Shown here in pieces: positions 17,343 through 25,763 of a DNA stretch of 64,000 bases. The stretch's first letter is position 1, and each line of letters begins with the position of its first letter. The stretch comes from Clostridiales bacterium 1_7_47FAA. GTDB taxonomy: Bacteria > Bacillota > Clostridia > Lachnospirales > Lachnospiraceae. Below the pieces are notes generated by a model, which saw only the letters and a list, made by a program, of their open reading frames with translations, was not told the DNA's origin and searched no databases. The DNA lies in contig DS990260.1 of the NCBI GenBank assembly GCA_000155435.1, positions 1,252,118 through 1,316,117 on the forward strand, in the 5' to 3' direction. Made by a program: the position numbers and the translations under genes.

Positions 17343-18620
17343 TCAACGCTCCAACATATTCTCAATCAAAATCCCATACCCCCTGCTCGCATCCTGCACA
17401 AACACATGGGTCACCGCCCCCGCCAGTTTCCCATCCTGTATAATCGGCGACCCGCTCATGCCCTGCACAATCCCGCCTGTCAATTCCAAAAGTCTCGGGT
17501 CCGTCACCTTGATTACCATGCTCTTATTCTTGTGGCTGGCATTATAATCCACCTTCTGTATGTCTATCTCATAATCCTCCAGTTCCCCGCTGATATTGCT
17601 TCTGATATAGGCAACTCCCGGATTCACGTCCTGGCGACAGGCAATCTCCACCGGCTCCCCGGTCAGCTGCTTCTTGAACTGCTGGTTCACGGTTCCGAAT
17701 ATCCCCTCGTTGGTATTTTCAGCTATATCCCCCATATGGGACTGCGGGCCATAATAAATCACGCCTGAAAGCAGGCCCGGTTTGCCGATGGTTCCCTTTT
17801 CAATCCCCATGATTTCCGTGGAATACAAGGCGCCCTGGGACGTCTCCACCAGGTCCCCGGTGTCACTGTCGCTGATTCCATGGCCCAGTGCACCGAAATT
17901 ACCATTCATATCCACATAAGTAATGGTTCCGATTCCCTGGGTATCGTCCCTGACCCAGGCCCCAAGCTTATATTTCCCGTCTGAACCTGCAATCGGTTTT
18001 ACGCTGACATCCACTGGTTCCCCGTCCCTGCGTACGGTCACAACCGAATCCTGGCCGCCTGATTCATTTACCGCGCTTATAAGGTCTTCCTTTGTCTTCA
18101 TGGGCTTACCGTTAAATGCTTCTATATAGTCCCCTGTTTTTAAAATGCCGTAGGCAGGCTCCACTTCCATCCCGTCCGGCCCTGTGATCCGGCCAGTGCC
18201 GATTACCATGACTCCGTCTGATTTCAGGTAAATGCCGATTGGGCTTCCGCATGGGATTGCATACCGCGTATCCACCACATCCACCTGGATGTCCTTTAAT
18301 TTTATAATGCCAAACAGCTTAAGCCCCACCTGGTAGCTTCCCTGTTCTCCTGCAATCATGGAAAAATGCTGCCTGCCGCTGATGGTAATCTGGTCGGCCG
18401 GTATATTGCTTTCATTTCCAAGGGACACTTCCTCACTGTCACTGGAAATGGTTGCTTTTAAAGGCAGTCCAAAGGAAAAATCCTCCTCCTGGTTTTGTAT
18501 GATGCTTACCCGGTCCGGCACCGCCTGGTCCATATAATACCACGTGTATCCTGTTACAGCCACAATGGAAAGCCAGAAAATACGTCCCAGCCACCGGTAA
18601 AATTTAGATTTTCCTGTCAT
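17343..18620 (-). CDS. spoIVB: SpoIVB peptidase, intercompartmental sporulation signal
   Basis: SpoIVB is a forespore-secreted serine peptidase (family S55) that triggers pro-sigma-K processing in the mother cell. The 425-residue protein has one N-terminal membrane segment (FWLSIVAVTGYTWYY), a PDZ domain near residues 130-215, the catalytic histidine in FGALGHGISDSD and the active-site serine in VQGMSGSPIIQ. The length is typical. It follows recN on the same strand with a separate ribosome binding site (AAGGAGG). In most endospore formers spo0A comes next, but here the CRISPR region follows. Its final 118 bp are duplicated at 9108-9225. Confidence 0.96.
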   Translation of the reverse strand: MTGKSKFYRWLGRIFWLSIVAVTGYTWYYMDQAVPDRVSIIQNQEEDFSFGLPLKATISSDSEEVSLGNESNIPADQITISGRQHFSMIAGEQGSYQVGLKLFGIIKLKDIQVDVVDTRYAIPCGSPIGIYLKSDGVMVIGTGRITGPDGMEVEPAYGILKTGDYIEAFNGKPMKTKEDLISAVNESGGQDSVVTVRRDGEPVDVSVKPIAGSDGKYKLGAWVRDDTQGIGTITYVDMNGNFGALGHGISDSDTGDLVETSQGALYSTEIMGIEKGTIGKPGLLSGVIYYGPQSHMGDIAENTNEGIFGTVNQQFKKQLTGEPVEIACRQDVNPGVAYIRSNISGELEDYEIDIQKVDYNASHKNKSMVIKVTDPRLLELTGGIVQGMSGSPIIQDGKLAGAVTHVFVQDASRGYGILIENMLER

Positions 18621-18716
18621 CGCCCTGCCTCCTTATATAGTCTTCATGTTATTTCGGCAAGAGCGTGTTTTTAAATGCTTCCGGGCGCTTTTTTACCCGC
18701 CGGATTCATTTTAAAG

Positions 18717-18753
18717 TCAAAAAAAGAAAGACGCATGCTCACTGCCTCTTTCT
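18717..18753 (-). terminator. Likely terminator after recN
   Basis: AGAAAGA (18725-18731) pairs with TCTTTCT (18747-18753). The hairpin is followed on the minus strand by T7. It lies about 35 bp after the recN stop and would separate spoIVB, which is expected to have its own forespore promoter, from the housekeeping genes. I could not pick out a sigma-G or sigma-F promoter with confidence. Confidence 0.55.
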
Positions 18754-18786
18754 TAGTATTATCCGTCCTGCGGATTTCAATCTGTT

Positions 18787-20445
18787 TTATTTTGTCCTGT
18801 CTGCCAAATCCTTCATTTCGGCTGCATTTTTACGCACTGTATCCGTAATCTCTGCGCCGCCCAAAAGCCTGGCCAGCTCCTCTACGGATGCCTGGCGGTC
18901 CAGAAGGCGGATGGTTGTGAGGGTGCTACCATTTATGGCAGATTTTGAAATCTCAAAGTGGGCGTCCGCCATGGCTGCTATCTGTGGAAGGTGGGTAATG
19001 CAGATGACCTGGTGGCTGCCTGCTATATAGGATAGCTTTTCCGATACCTTCTGGGCAGTCCTGCCGCTGATTCCGGTATCAATCTCATCAAAAATCAATG
19101 TGGGGATATCATCGGAATCCGCCAGCACGGTCTTGATGGCCAGCATGATCCTCGACAGTTCACCGCCCGAGGCCACGTCCTTTAAGGGCCGCATGGGCTG
19201 TCCTGGATTGGTGGAAATGATGAACTGCACCTCATCCCATCCTGATGCGCCAAACTGCTCCAGGCGCTTGAATTCCATGTCAAATTCCACATCCAGGAAG
19301 TTCAGGTCGACGAGTCCGTCCCTGATTTTTTTAATAAGGTCCCTGGACGCTTTTTTACGTATCCCTGATAATTGTGCGCAGAATCCTTCTAAATGATTCC
19401 TGCATTGTTCCAGTTCCTTCTTGGTCTGTTCCCTGTGATAATCATAATCCTCCAGTTCGTCCAGCCGTTTCCTTTTTTCTTCCAGTTTCTGGTTGATTTT
19501 AGAAATGGTTGCGCCGTACTTGGCCTGCAGGTTATGGATTAAATCCAGCCGTTCCTCGGTCTGGCGGAATGTCTCCTCATCAAATTCCATGGAACCCATA
19601 TAGGAGGATATTTCCCGCTTTGCATCTTCCAGTATGGAATCCGCATCATAAAGCTGGTCCCGGATACCGTCCAGGGCATGGTCAAATTCCACCACCTGCT
19701 CCACTTCCCTGAGGGCCCGCGACAGCCACTCCCCCTCCACCGCATTATAGGCATCCCCAAGGCTGGCCGCTATCTTCTGGGAATGGGAAAACCTTCTGTA
19801 AACAGAAGTCAGTTCCTCTTCCTCGCCTTCCTTCAGGCCGGCCTCCTCAATCTCCTGTATCTCAAAGCGCAGGAAATCAGCTTCACGGATACGGCTTTCG
19901 CTGTCCATGTCAAACTCCTCCAGACGCTTAATAAGGGCGCGGTAGGACTGGTATTCCTTTGCAATCTTCTGTTTGACAGGCTGGGTGCTGGCCTTAACAT
20001 AGGCGTCAAGAATTTCAAGATGTTTTGATTTATATAGCAGGGACTGGTGTTCATGCTGCCCATGGATATCCAGGAGAAGGCCTGTGATCTGGCGGAGCCT
20101 GGCCGTGGTGACCGTCTCATCATTGATACGGCTTACGCTTCTGGATGCCATGATCTTGCGCGAGACAATCACGGTTCCATCCTCAGCAGGCTCCACCTCC
20201 AGCTCCTTTAAGGCCTTAGCCTTATCCTCCCCGGACACAGAGAATACAAGTTCAACATAGGCGTAATCCGCCCCATGGCGGATGCTCTCCCTGGAGGCCT
20301 TTCCTCCCAGGGCCATGGTCACGGAACCGATTATGATGGACTTACCGGCGCCGGTCTCACCCGTGAGTATGTTCAGCCCTTCGCCGAATTCCACATCTGC
20401 TTTCTCAATCAGGGCCAGATTCTTTACATGCAGTTCCAGCAGCAT
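18787..20445 (-). CDS. recN: DNA repair protein RecN
   Basis: RecN is an SMC-like ATPase that acts at double-strand breaks. The 552-residue protein begins MLLELHVKNLALIEKADVEF and has Walker A in LTGETGAGKSII near residue 34, a central coiled coil (about 150-380), the ABC signature in ASGGELSRIMLAIK, and Walker B in LIFDEIDTGISGRTA. Length and motifs are standard. It lies 23 bp downstream of argR on the same strand, the usual argR-recN order in Firmicutes. Confidence 0.97.
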   Translation of the reverse strand: MLLELHVKNLALIEKADVEFGEGLNILTGETGAGKSIIIGSVTMALGGKASRESIRHGADYAYVELVFSVSGEDKAKALKELEVEPAEDGTVIVSRKIMASRSVSRINDETVTTARLRQITGLLLDIHGQHEHQSLLYKSKHLEILDAYVKASTQPVKQKIAKEYQSYRALIKRLEEFDMDSESRIREADFLRFEIQEIEEAGLKEGEEEELTSVYRRFSHSQKIAASLGDAYNAVEGEWLSRALREVEQVVEFDHALDGIRDQLYDADSILEDAKREISSYMGSMEFDEETFRQTEERLDLIHNLQAKYGATISKINQKLEEKRKRLDELEDYDYHREQTKKELEQCRNHLEGFCAQLSGIRKKASRDLIKKIRDGLVDLNFLDVEFDMEFKRLEQFGASGWDEVQFIISTNPGQPMRPLKDVASGGELSRIMLAIKTVLADSDDIPTLIFDEIDTGISGRTAQKVSEKLSYIAGSHQVICITHLPQIAAMADAHFEISKSAINGSTLTTIRLLDRQASVEELARLLGGAEITDTVRKNAAEMKDLADRTK

Positions 20446-20468
20446 CTTGCACCTCCCATTCCTATATA

Positions 20469-20921
20469 TTAATCCTGTACCATCTTCTTAATCTTCTCCA
20501 TCACAATAATCGTATCATCCACGCTTCGGATTGCGCACATGATGGTGTCATCTCCCGCAATACAGCCCACAATCTCAGTGAAGTGGATGGCATCCAAAGC
20601 AGCTGCCACAGCCATGGCCATACCGGATACGGTTTTAATCACCAGGATGTTCTGCGCCATGTCCATGGACATGAAACCATCCTTCAGGATACGGATATAT
20701 TTGATGGCTGACGTGCCGGCCGGGCTTTCAAGAACCATGTAACGCTGCCTTCCGCTCTCCGACTGCATCTTGGTAAGCTTCAGCTCCCGGATATCCCTGG
20801 ACACGGTTGCCTGGGTCACGTTGAACCCTGCCTGGTTCAGCTTTTCAGCCAGCTCCTCCTGGGTCTCTATCTCATACTTTCCGATTAGTTCTACAATTTT
20901 ACTGTGCCTCTCTACTTTCAT
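20469..20921 (-). CDS. argR: Arginine repressor ArgR
   Basis: ArgR is a hexameric arginine-responsive regulator of arginine synthesis and breakdown. The 150-residue product has the N-terminal winged-helix domain (RHSKIVELIGKYEIETQEEL, then VTQATVSRDIRELKL) and the C-terminal arginine-binding domain with EIVGCIAGDDTIMCAIRS, where the paired aspartates contact arginine. Length is normal. It starts 1 bp after the nadK stop, so it is part of the same transcript. Confidence 0.96.
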   Translation of the reverse strand: MKVERHSKIVELIGKYEIETQEELAEKLNQAGFNVTQATVSRDIRELKLTKMQSESGRQRYMVLESPAGTSAIKYIRILKDGFMSMDMAQNILVIKTVSGMAMAVAAALDAIHFTEIVGCIAGDDTIMCAIRSVDDTIIVMEKIKKMVQD

Positions 20922-20922
20922 G

Positions 20923-21765
20923 TCATATTCTCCCCAAATGATTGCTGAGATTCTGCATAAATGAAACCTGTTTTAATTTAACCATGACCGTCTCCAGCCT
21001 GGAACATTCAATGCTGATGCTGTCCCCCGCTGTCAGCTCCACAAAACTGTCCCCGTCAAAGGAAACCACCTGTCCGCTGTTAAGAAGCCGGATTTCTATC
21101 TTGTCCTCCGGCGCCAGCACGATGCTCCTGGCATTCAATGAGTGGGAACAGATGGGCGTAAGCACCATCATCCTGGCAGATGGCGCTATGACCGGGCCTC
21201 CGGCCGACAGATTATAGGCCGTGGAACCAGTGGGCGTTGCGACCAGCACGCCGTCCGCCGCATATTCGTTGAGATATTCATCATTTACATAGACCGAGTA
21301 CCGCAGGACTTTTAAGGGGTCCTGCCTTGTCACTGCTATTTCATTGAGCGCGATGTCCTCAAGGACCGGCTTGCCGTCATGGTACGCAATTCCCTTGAGC
21401 ATCATCCGCTTCTCCAACTGGAAGCGGTCCTCCAATAGCGCGTCCATTACCGGGGCAATGTCCTCCTGGCGGCTGATCTGGTTCAGATAACCCAGATGTC
21501 CCCGGTTTACCCCCACCATGGGGATACATCTTCCAGCCAGATCCCTGGCCGCCTGTATCAGTGTCCCATCCCCTCCGATGGTGATGATGCACTCCGTGTC
21601 TCCCGGCACCTGACCGGAATCCGTGTGGGTGCTCTCCCGCCCCTTCTGGTATGGATTGTTCAGCCTGCACGCGGCTCCCTTGGCCTCCAGATACGTCTTG
21701 ATGAATGCCTGGGCCTCTTTTACATATTCTTTATCCAGATTGGCAATAATATAAAAATGTCTCAT
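20923..21765 (-). CDS. nadK: NAD kinase
   Basis: NAD kinase phosphorylates NAD to NADP. The 280-residue protein has the family's GGDGT motif (ITIGGDGTLIQAARDL, near residue 63), the HLGYLNQ segment, the NE motif region (DIALNEIAVTR) and the conserved ADGVLVATPTGSTAYNLSAGG. Length is typical. It sits between tlyA and argR, a common clostridial arrangement. Confidence 0.96.
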   Translation of the reverse strand: MRHFYIIANLDKEYVKEAQAFIKTYLEAKGAACRLNNPYQKGRESTHTDSGQVPGDTECIITIGGDGTLIQAARDLAGRCIPMVGVNRGHLGYLNQISRQEDIAPVMDALLEDRFQLEKRMMLKGIAYHDGKPVLEDIALNEIAVTRQDPLKVLRYSVYVNDEYLNEYAADGVLVATPTGSTAYNLSAGGPVIAPSARMMVLTPICSHSLNARSIVLAPEDKIEIRLLNSGQVVSFDGDSFVELTAGDSISIECSRLETVMVKLKQVSFMQNLSNHLGRI

Positions 21766-21821
21766 GGTTAGGCTCCTGCCGTTTTATGTGTATGCTCTGT
21801 CATATCATTGATGCGGATATG

Positions 21822-22646
21822 TTATTTATCCAGGGATCCATGGGCCTGCTCCACAATCTCCCTGGCATTCACAGGCACCTGGCTGTACAGGACCATTTCC
21901 CCGTCCTGCCCCTCAGGGTGGTTCTGAAGGTAAAGCAGATACTCGATATTGCCCTCAGGCCCCTTAATCGGTGAGAATTCCAGGTTCAGCACCTCAAAAC
22001 CAATGCCCACCGCATACTGGATCACCATGTCAATGACCTCCAGATGCACGCTCTTTTCCCTGACAACCCCCTTCTTGCCCACCTTCTCACGGCCGGCCTC
22101 AAACTGCGGCTTAATCAGGCACACAATCTGCCCATCCTCCGTAAGCAGGTTCTTCACCGGCCCCAGCACCTTGGTCAGGGAGATGAAGGATACGTCAATA
22201 CTTGCAAACATGATCCTGTCCCCGATATCGCCGGGCAGTACATAGCGGATATTCGTCTTTTCCATACAGACAACCCGCTCGTCATTCCTGAGTTTCCATG
22301 CCAGCTGTCCGTGTCCCACGTCCACGCTGTACACCTTAACCGCCCCGTTCTGGAGCATGCAGTCCGTAAATCCCCCGGTGGAGGCTCCCACGTCCATACA
22401 CACCTTGCCCTCAAGCTCCACGCCAAAATGGCTCATGGCCTTTTCTAACTTCAGGCCGCCCCGGCTTACATACCTGAGCGTGCTTCCCCTGACCTCAATC
22501 TGGGCCGCGGTATCAAAGGAGGTACCGGCTTTATCTTCCTTTTGTCCGTTTACATAGACGATTCCCGACATGATCAGCGCCTTGGCCTTTTCCCTGGACT
22601 CCGCCAGGTTCTTCTGTACCATAAGCACATCCAACCGTTCTTTCAT
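21822..22646 (-). CDS. tlyA: TlyA-family rRNA 2'-O-methyltransferase
   Basis: TlyA-family proteins methylate ribose positions in rRNA and are often labelled hemolysin A. The 274-residue product has an N-terminal S4 RNA-binding domain (KERLDVLMVQKNLAESREKA, VYVNGQ) and an FtsJ-like methyltransferase domain with the SAM site MDVGASTGGFTDCML and the catalytic lysine in CLIKPQFEAG. The ATG at 22646 overlaps the dxs stop as TAATG, which indicates coupling. Whether the target is 16S only or both subunits cannot be read from the sequence. Confidence 0.94.
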   Translation of the reverse strand: MKERLDVLMVQKNLAESREKAKALIMSGIVYVNGQKEDKAGTSFDTAAQIEVRGSTLRYVSRGGLKLEKAMSHFGVELEGKVCMDVGASTGGFTDCMLQNGAVKVYSVDVGHGQLAWKLRNDERVVCMEKTNIRYVLPGDIGDRIMFASIDVSFISLTKVLGPVKNLLTEDGQIVCLIKPQFEAGREKVGKKGVVREKSVHLEVIDMVIQYAVGIGFEVLNLEFSPIKGPEGNIEYLLYLQNHPEGQDGEMVLYSQVPVNAREIVEQAHGSLDK

Positions 22647-24511
22647 TATCCCAGCCATCCTCCTGCCTTCATGCTCCTAATGATGGAATCGCTGTCGATT
22701 CCCAGCCCTTCCCTTAATATGGACACATTACCGTGCTCCACATAGGCGTCAGGCAGCGCTACATTCAATACTTTTATATGAGGGAAATGCTCATGGATAT
22801 AAGCCGTCACCGCCAGCCCATATCCGCCCTGGAGCACATTTTCCTCCAATGTCACAATAAGGCTGTGGTTCCCAGCCAGATGTGCTATCAGTTCCGTGTC
22901 AACAGGCTTCACAAACCTGCCATTGGCAAGGGAACAGGAATATCCTTCCTTTTTCAGCTTTTCCCTTACGTGTTCTCCTGTGCTGACCATGCTTCCCACT
23001 GCCAGAAGGGCGATGTCCTTTTCCTCGTAAAGCATCTCGCCTTTGCCGTAGGCGATGGGCTGGCGGAATTCCTTCAGCCCCCGGTATGCCTCCCCCCTGG
23101 GGTATCGGATGGCCAGAGGGCCGTTATATTCCATGGCAAATTCCAGCATGGCCCGAAGCTCCCACAGGTTCTTGGGAGCCATGACGCTCATGTTGGGGAT
23201 GCAGGTAAGGTAGGAGTAATCAAAAATCCCCTGGTGGGTCTCCCCGTCGCTGCCCACAAGCCCGGCCCGGTCCACTGCAAAGAGCACGGGCAGGTTCTGG
23301 ATGCAGACATCATGCAGGATCTGGTCAAATCCCCTCTGTAAAAAGGAGGAATAAACCGCCACCACCGGCCTTAACCCTGCCGCCGCCATTCCAGCCGCAG
23401 AGGTCACTGCGTGGGCTTCCGCTATGCCTACATCAAAGAAACGATAGGGGAATTTCTTACCAAACGCAGTAAGCCCCGTGCCGTCCGGCATGGCTGCCGT
23501 CACCGCCACCAGATTGGGATACTGTTCACCCAGCTGGCAGATTTTCCTTGAAAATACATCCGTATAGGACGGATACTGCTGCTTTGACAAAGGCTTCCCG
23601 GTCTCCACGTCAAAGGGTCCCACCCCATGGAACTGGGAAGGATTCTTTTCCGCCGGACGGTAGCCTTTTCCTTTTTTCGTGATTACATGGACCAGCACTG
23701 AATGGTCCAGCTTCTGCGCCTCCCTAAATACCTTGCACATGGCCGGGATATTGTGGCCGTCCACGGGACCAAGATAGGTAATGCCCATGTTCTCAAAAAG
23801 CATTCCCGGTATGAACAGCTGCTTGATGCTGTTCTTGGTGCGCTTAATCTTGTCTATCATCACAGAACCCACAACCGGTATCCGGTCAAGGGCATCTGCC
23901 ACATTCTTCTTTAAGTCATTATATCCGCTGCCTGTACGCAGACCATTTAAGTAGCGGGACATGCCCCCTACATTCTCCGATATGGACATTTTGTTGTCAT
24001 TGAGGACAATGATGAAATTCCTCTTCATCCTTGCGGCATTATTAAGCGCCTCATAGGCCATGCCGCCTGTAAGCGCCCCGTCACCGATGACGGACACCAC
24101 CTTATAATCAAGTCCTTTTAAATCCCTGCCAAGGGCAATCCCCAGTCCCGCGGATATGGACGTGGAGCTGTGTCCTGTGTCAAATGAATCATATGGGCTT
24201 TCCTTGCGTTTGGGAAAACCGCTTAAGCCCCCATACTGCCTGAGTTCATCAAAATCAGCCATCCGCCCGGTCAATATCTTATGGGTATAGGACTGGTGGC
24301 CCACATCCCAGATTACCTTGTCCTGCGGCAGGTTGAAGGTAGTATGGAGGGCAATGGTCAGTTCCACCACGCCCAGGTTTGAGGCCAGGTGGCCTCCCGT
24401 ATGGCTGATCTTCTCTATCAGGAAATCACGTATCTCCTGAGCCAGGGTTTTTAAATCCTCGGGCGGAAGAGCTTTCAGCTCCTCCGGCCCCTTAATCTGT
24501 TCCAATATCAT
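22646..24511 (-). CDS. dxs: 1-deoxy-D-xylulose-5-phosphate synthase
   Basis: Dxs joins pyruvate and glyceraldehyde 3-phosphate in the first step of the MEP isoprenoid pathway. The 621-residue protein has the thiamine diphosphate site VIGDGALTGGMAYEALNNA (about residue 150), the N-terminal histidine region HTGGHLASNLGVVELTIALH, and the transketolase C-terminal domain with VFAVDRAGLVGSDGETHQG. Length is as expected. It follows ispA by 30 bp, so two isoprenoid genes are adjacent, and overlaps tlyA downstream. Confidence 0.97.
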   Translation of the reverse strand: MILEQIKGPEELKALPPEDLKTLAQEIRDFLIEKISHTGGHLASNLGVVELTIALHTTFNLPQDKVIWDVGHQSYTHKILTGRMADFDELRQYGGLSGFPKRKESPYDSFDTGHSSTSISAGLGIALGRDLKGLDYKVVSVIGDGALTGGMAYEALNNAARMKRNFIIVLNDNKMSISENVGGMSRYLNGLRTGSGYNDLKKNVADALDRIPVVGSVMIDKIKRTKNSIKQLFIPGMLFENMGITYLGPVDGHNIPAMCKVFREAQKLDHSVLVHVITKKGKGYRPAEKNPSQFHGVGPFDVETGKPLSKQQYPSYTDVFSRKICQLGEQYPNLVAVTAAMPDGTGLTAFGKKFPYRFFDVGIAEAHAVTSAAGMAAAGLRPVVAVYSSFLQRGFDQILHDVCIQNLPVLFAVDRAGLVGSDGETHQGIFDYSYLTCIPNMSVMAPKNLWELRAMLEFAMEYNGPLAIRYPRGEAYRGLKEFRQPIAYGKGEMLYEEKDIALLAVGSMVSTGEHVREKLKKEGYSCSLANGRFVKPVDTELIAHLAGNHSLIVTLEENVLQGGYGLAVTAYIHEHFPHIKVLNVALPDAYVEHGNVSILREGLGIDSDSIIRSMKAGGWLG

Positions 24512-24541
24512 ATTGATGGTTCTCCAAATAGTTACACCGGC

Positions 24542-25453
24542 TTACTTCTGCCTGTTAATCAGCACATGGATCAGCTGCTCCAGGAACTCATTGTTGCCCG
24601 GAAGTTTATTCAGTTCCTCAATGGCTTCTGCGGATATCTGCTCCACATCCTTCTTTGCCTTGTCCAGGCCCTCCAGCGTCACATAGGTTGTCTTCTTATT
24701 CTTCTCATCACTGTTCACCGGCTTTCCGATTACTTCCTCGCTTCCGGTCACATCCAGGATATCATCCTGGATCTGGAACGCCATGCCGATCTTCCTTGCA
24801 AGGGATTCCACAATCTTACAGTCCTCATCCGCTGCCCCGCCCAGTACGGCTCCAATCAGCATGGAGGCTTCAATCAGGGCGCCTGTCTTCAGGCGGTAGA
24901 TGAAATCCAGCTTATCCTTTGGGATTGGGCCTCCTGCCAGCTCCACATCCACGGTCTGTCCGCCGATCATGCCGTACACACCGGTCTTGCGGGCAAGGAT
25001 TCCCATGGCTTTGCCAATCCTTGACAGCTCATCCGGGTCAATGCTTGTCTCAAATGCAGACGCCGCTGTCTCAAATGCATACATCATAAGCGCATCGCCT
25101 GTGAGCACTCCGATATCTTCTCCGAACTCAGCCCATGTACTTGGCTTGCCCCTGCGCATCATATCGTCGTCCATGCAGGGAAGGTCATCGTGGACCAGGG
25201 AAGAGGTGTGGATCATCTCCACTGCCGCCATAAATGGAATCACGGACTCCAGGAGGCAGCCTGTGAACAGACGGCACATCTCCTGCATCAGCATGGGGCG
25301 CAGACGCTTCCCGCCGGTCATCATGCTGTAGTTCATGGCTTCCAGAATGGTTTTCTGATGTCCGGACTCCTCCGGCAGATACGTTTTGATTAACTGTTCA
25401 ATCTCCGCTGTGCGTGTTTTCAATTCCTGCTTAAATGTTTCCTTGTCATTCAT
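24542..25453 (-). CDS. ispA: Short-chain polyprenyl (farnesyl) diphosphate synthase
   Basis: This enzyme condenses isopentenyl diphosphate with allylic diphosphates to make geranyl and farnesyl diphosphate. The 303-residue product has the first aspartate-rich motif LVHDDLPCMDDDMMRRGKPS (about residue 83) and the second, FQIQDDILDVTG, as well as GGKRLRPML near the N-terminus. ATG 25453 is preferred among several in-frame starts that overlap the end of xseB. The xseA-xseB-ispA-dxs order is standard in Firmicutes. Product chain length (C15 versus C20) is assumed from family and context. Confidence 0.94.
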   Translation of the reverse strand: MNDKETFKQELKTRTAEIEQLIKTYLPEESGHQKTILEAMNYSMMTGGKRLRPMLMQEMCRLFTGCLLESVIPFMAAVEMIHTSSLVHDDLPCMDDDMMRRGKPSTWAEFGEDIGVLTGDALMMYAFETAASAFETSIDPDELSRIGKAMGILARKTGVYGMIGGQTVDVELAGGPIPKDKLDFIYRLKTGALIEASMLIGAVLGGAADEDCKIVESLARKIGMAFQIQDDILDVTGSEEVIGKPVNSDEKNKKTTYVTLEGLDKAKKDVEQISAEAIEELNKLPGNNEFLEQLIHVLINRQK

Positions 25454-25760
25454 CTTCATCACCCTCGCTCAATATCTGAATTTTCTTTTCCACTTTATCA
25501 ATCTGGCTGCCCAAGGACTTTACCAGTTTCATTCCCGCTTCATAGCACGTAAACGATTCTTCCAGCGTGATGTCCCCTGCTTCCAGTTTTCTTATGATTT
25601 CTTCCAGCCGCACAAAATTTTCCTCTATGCCCGGCTGTTTTTCTTCCTTTGGCTGCATTTTTGCATCCTGCATCTTTGTGTCCTGTTTCTTTGCATCCTG
25701 TATCTTTGTGTCCTGTTTCTTTTCTACGTTCTCCTGCGCGTCTGCTTTCCTGCGTGGCAT
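25446..25760 (-). CDS. xseB: Exodeoxyribonuclease VII small subunit
   Basis: XseB is the small helical subunit that binds XseA to form exonuclease VII. The conserved part is residues 45-100, FVRLEEIIRKLEAGDITLEE followed by SFTCYEAGMKLVKS. Unusually, about 40 extra N-terminal residues consist of lysine- and glutamine-rich repeats of the type KKQDTKIQDA, encoded by a direct DNA repeat around 25675-25725. This extension is probably disordered. It begins 3 bp after xseA and overlaps ispA. Confidence 0.93.
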   Translation of the reverse strand: MPRRKADAQENVEKKQDTKIQDAKKQDTKMQDAKMQPKEEKQPGIEENFVRLEEIIRKLEAGDITLEESFTCYEAGMKLVKSLGSQIDKVEKKIQILSEGDEDE

Positions 25761-25763
25761 TCC

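Noticed and set aside
17171..17365. A 64-codon minus-strand frame between the second Cas module and spoIVB
   Set aside because: It overlaps the end of spoIVB and the whole spoIVB terminator and has no ribosome binding site.
18660..18715. Second copy of the MITE-like element (GAGCGTGTTT start near 18661)
   Set aside because: Only the first 10 bases match the element at 52531; the rest and the far end do not.
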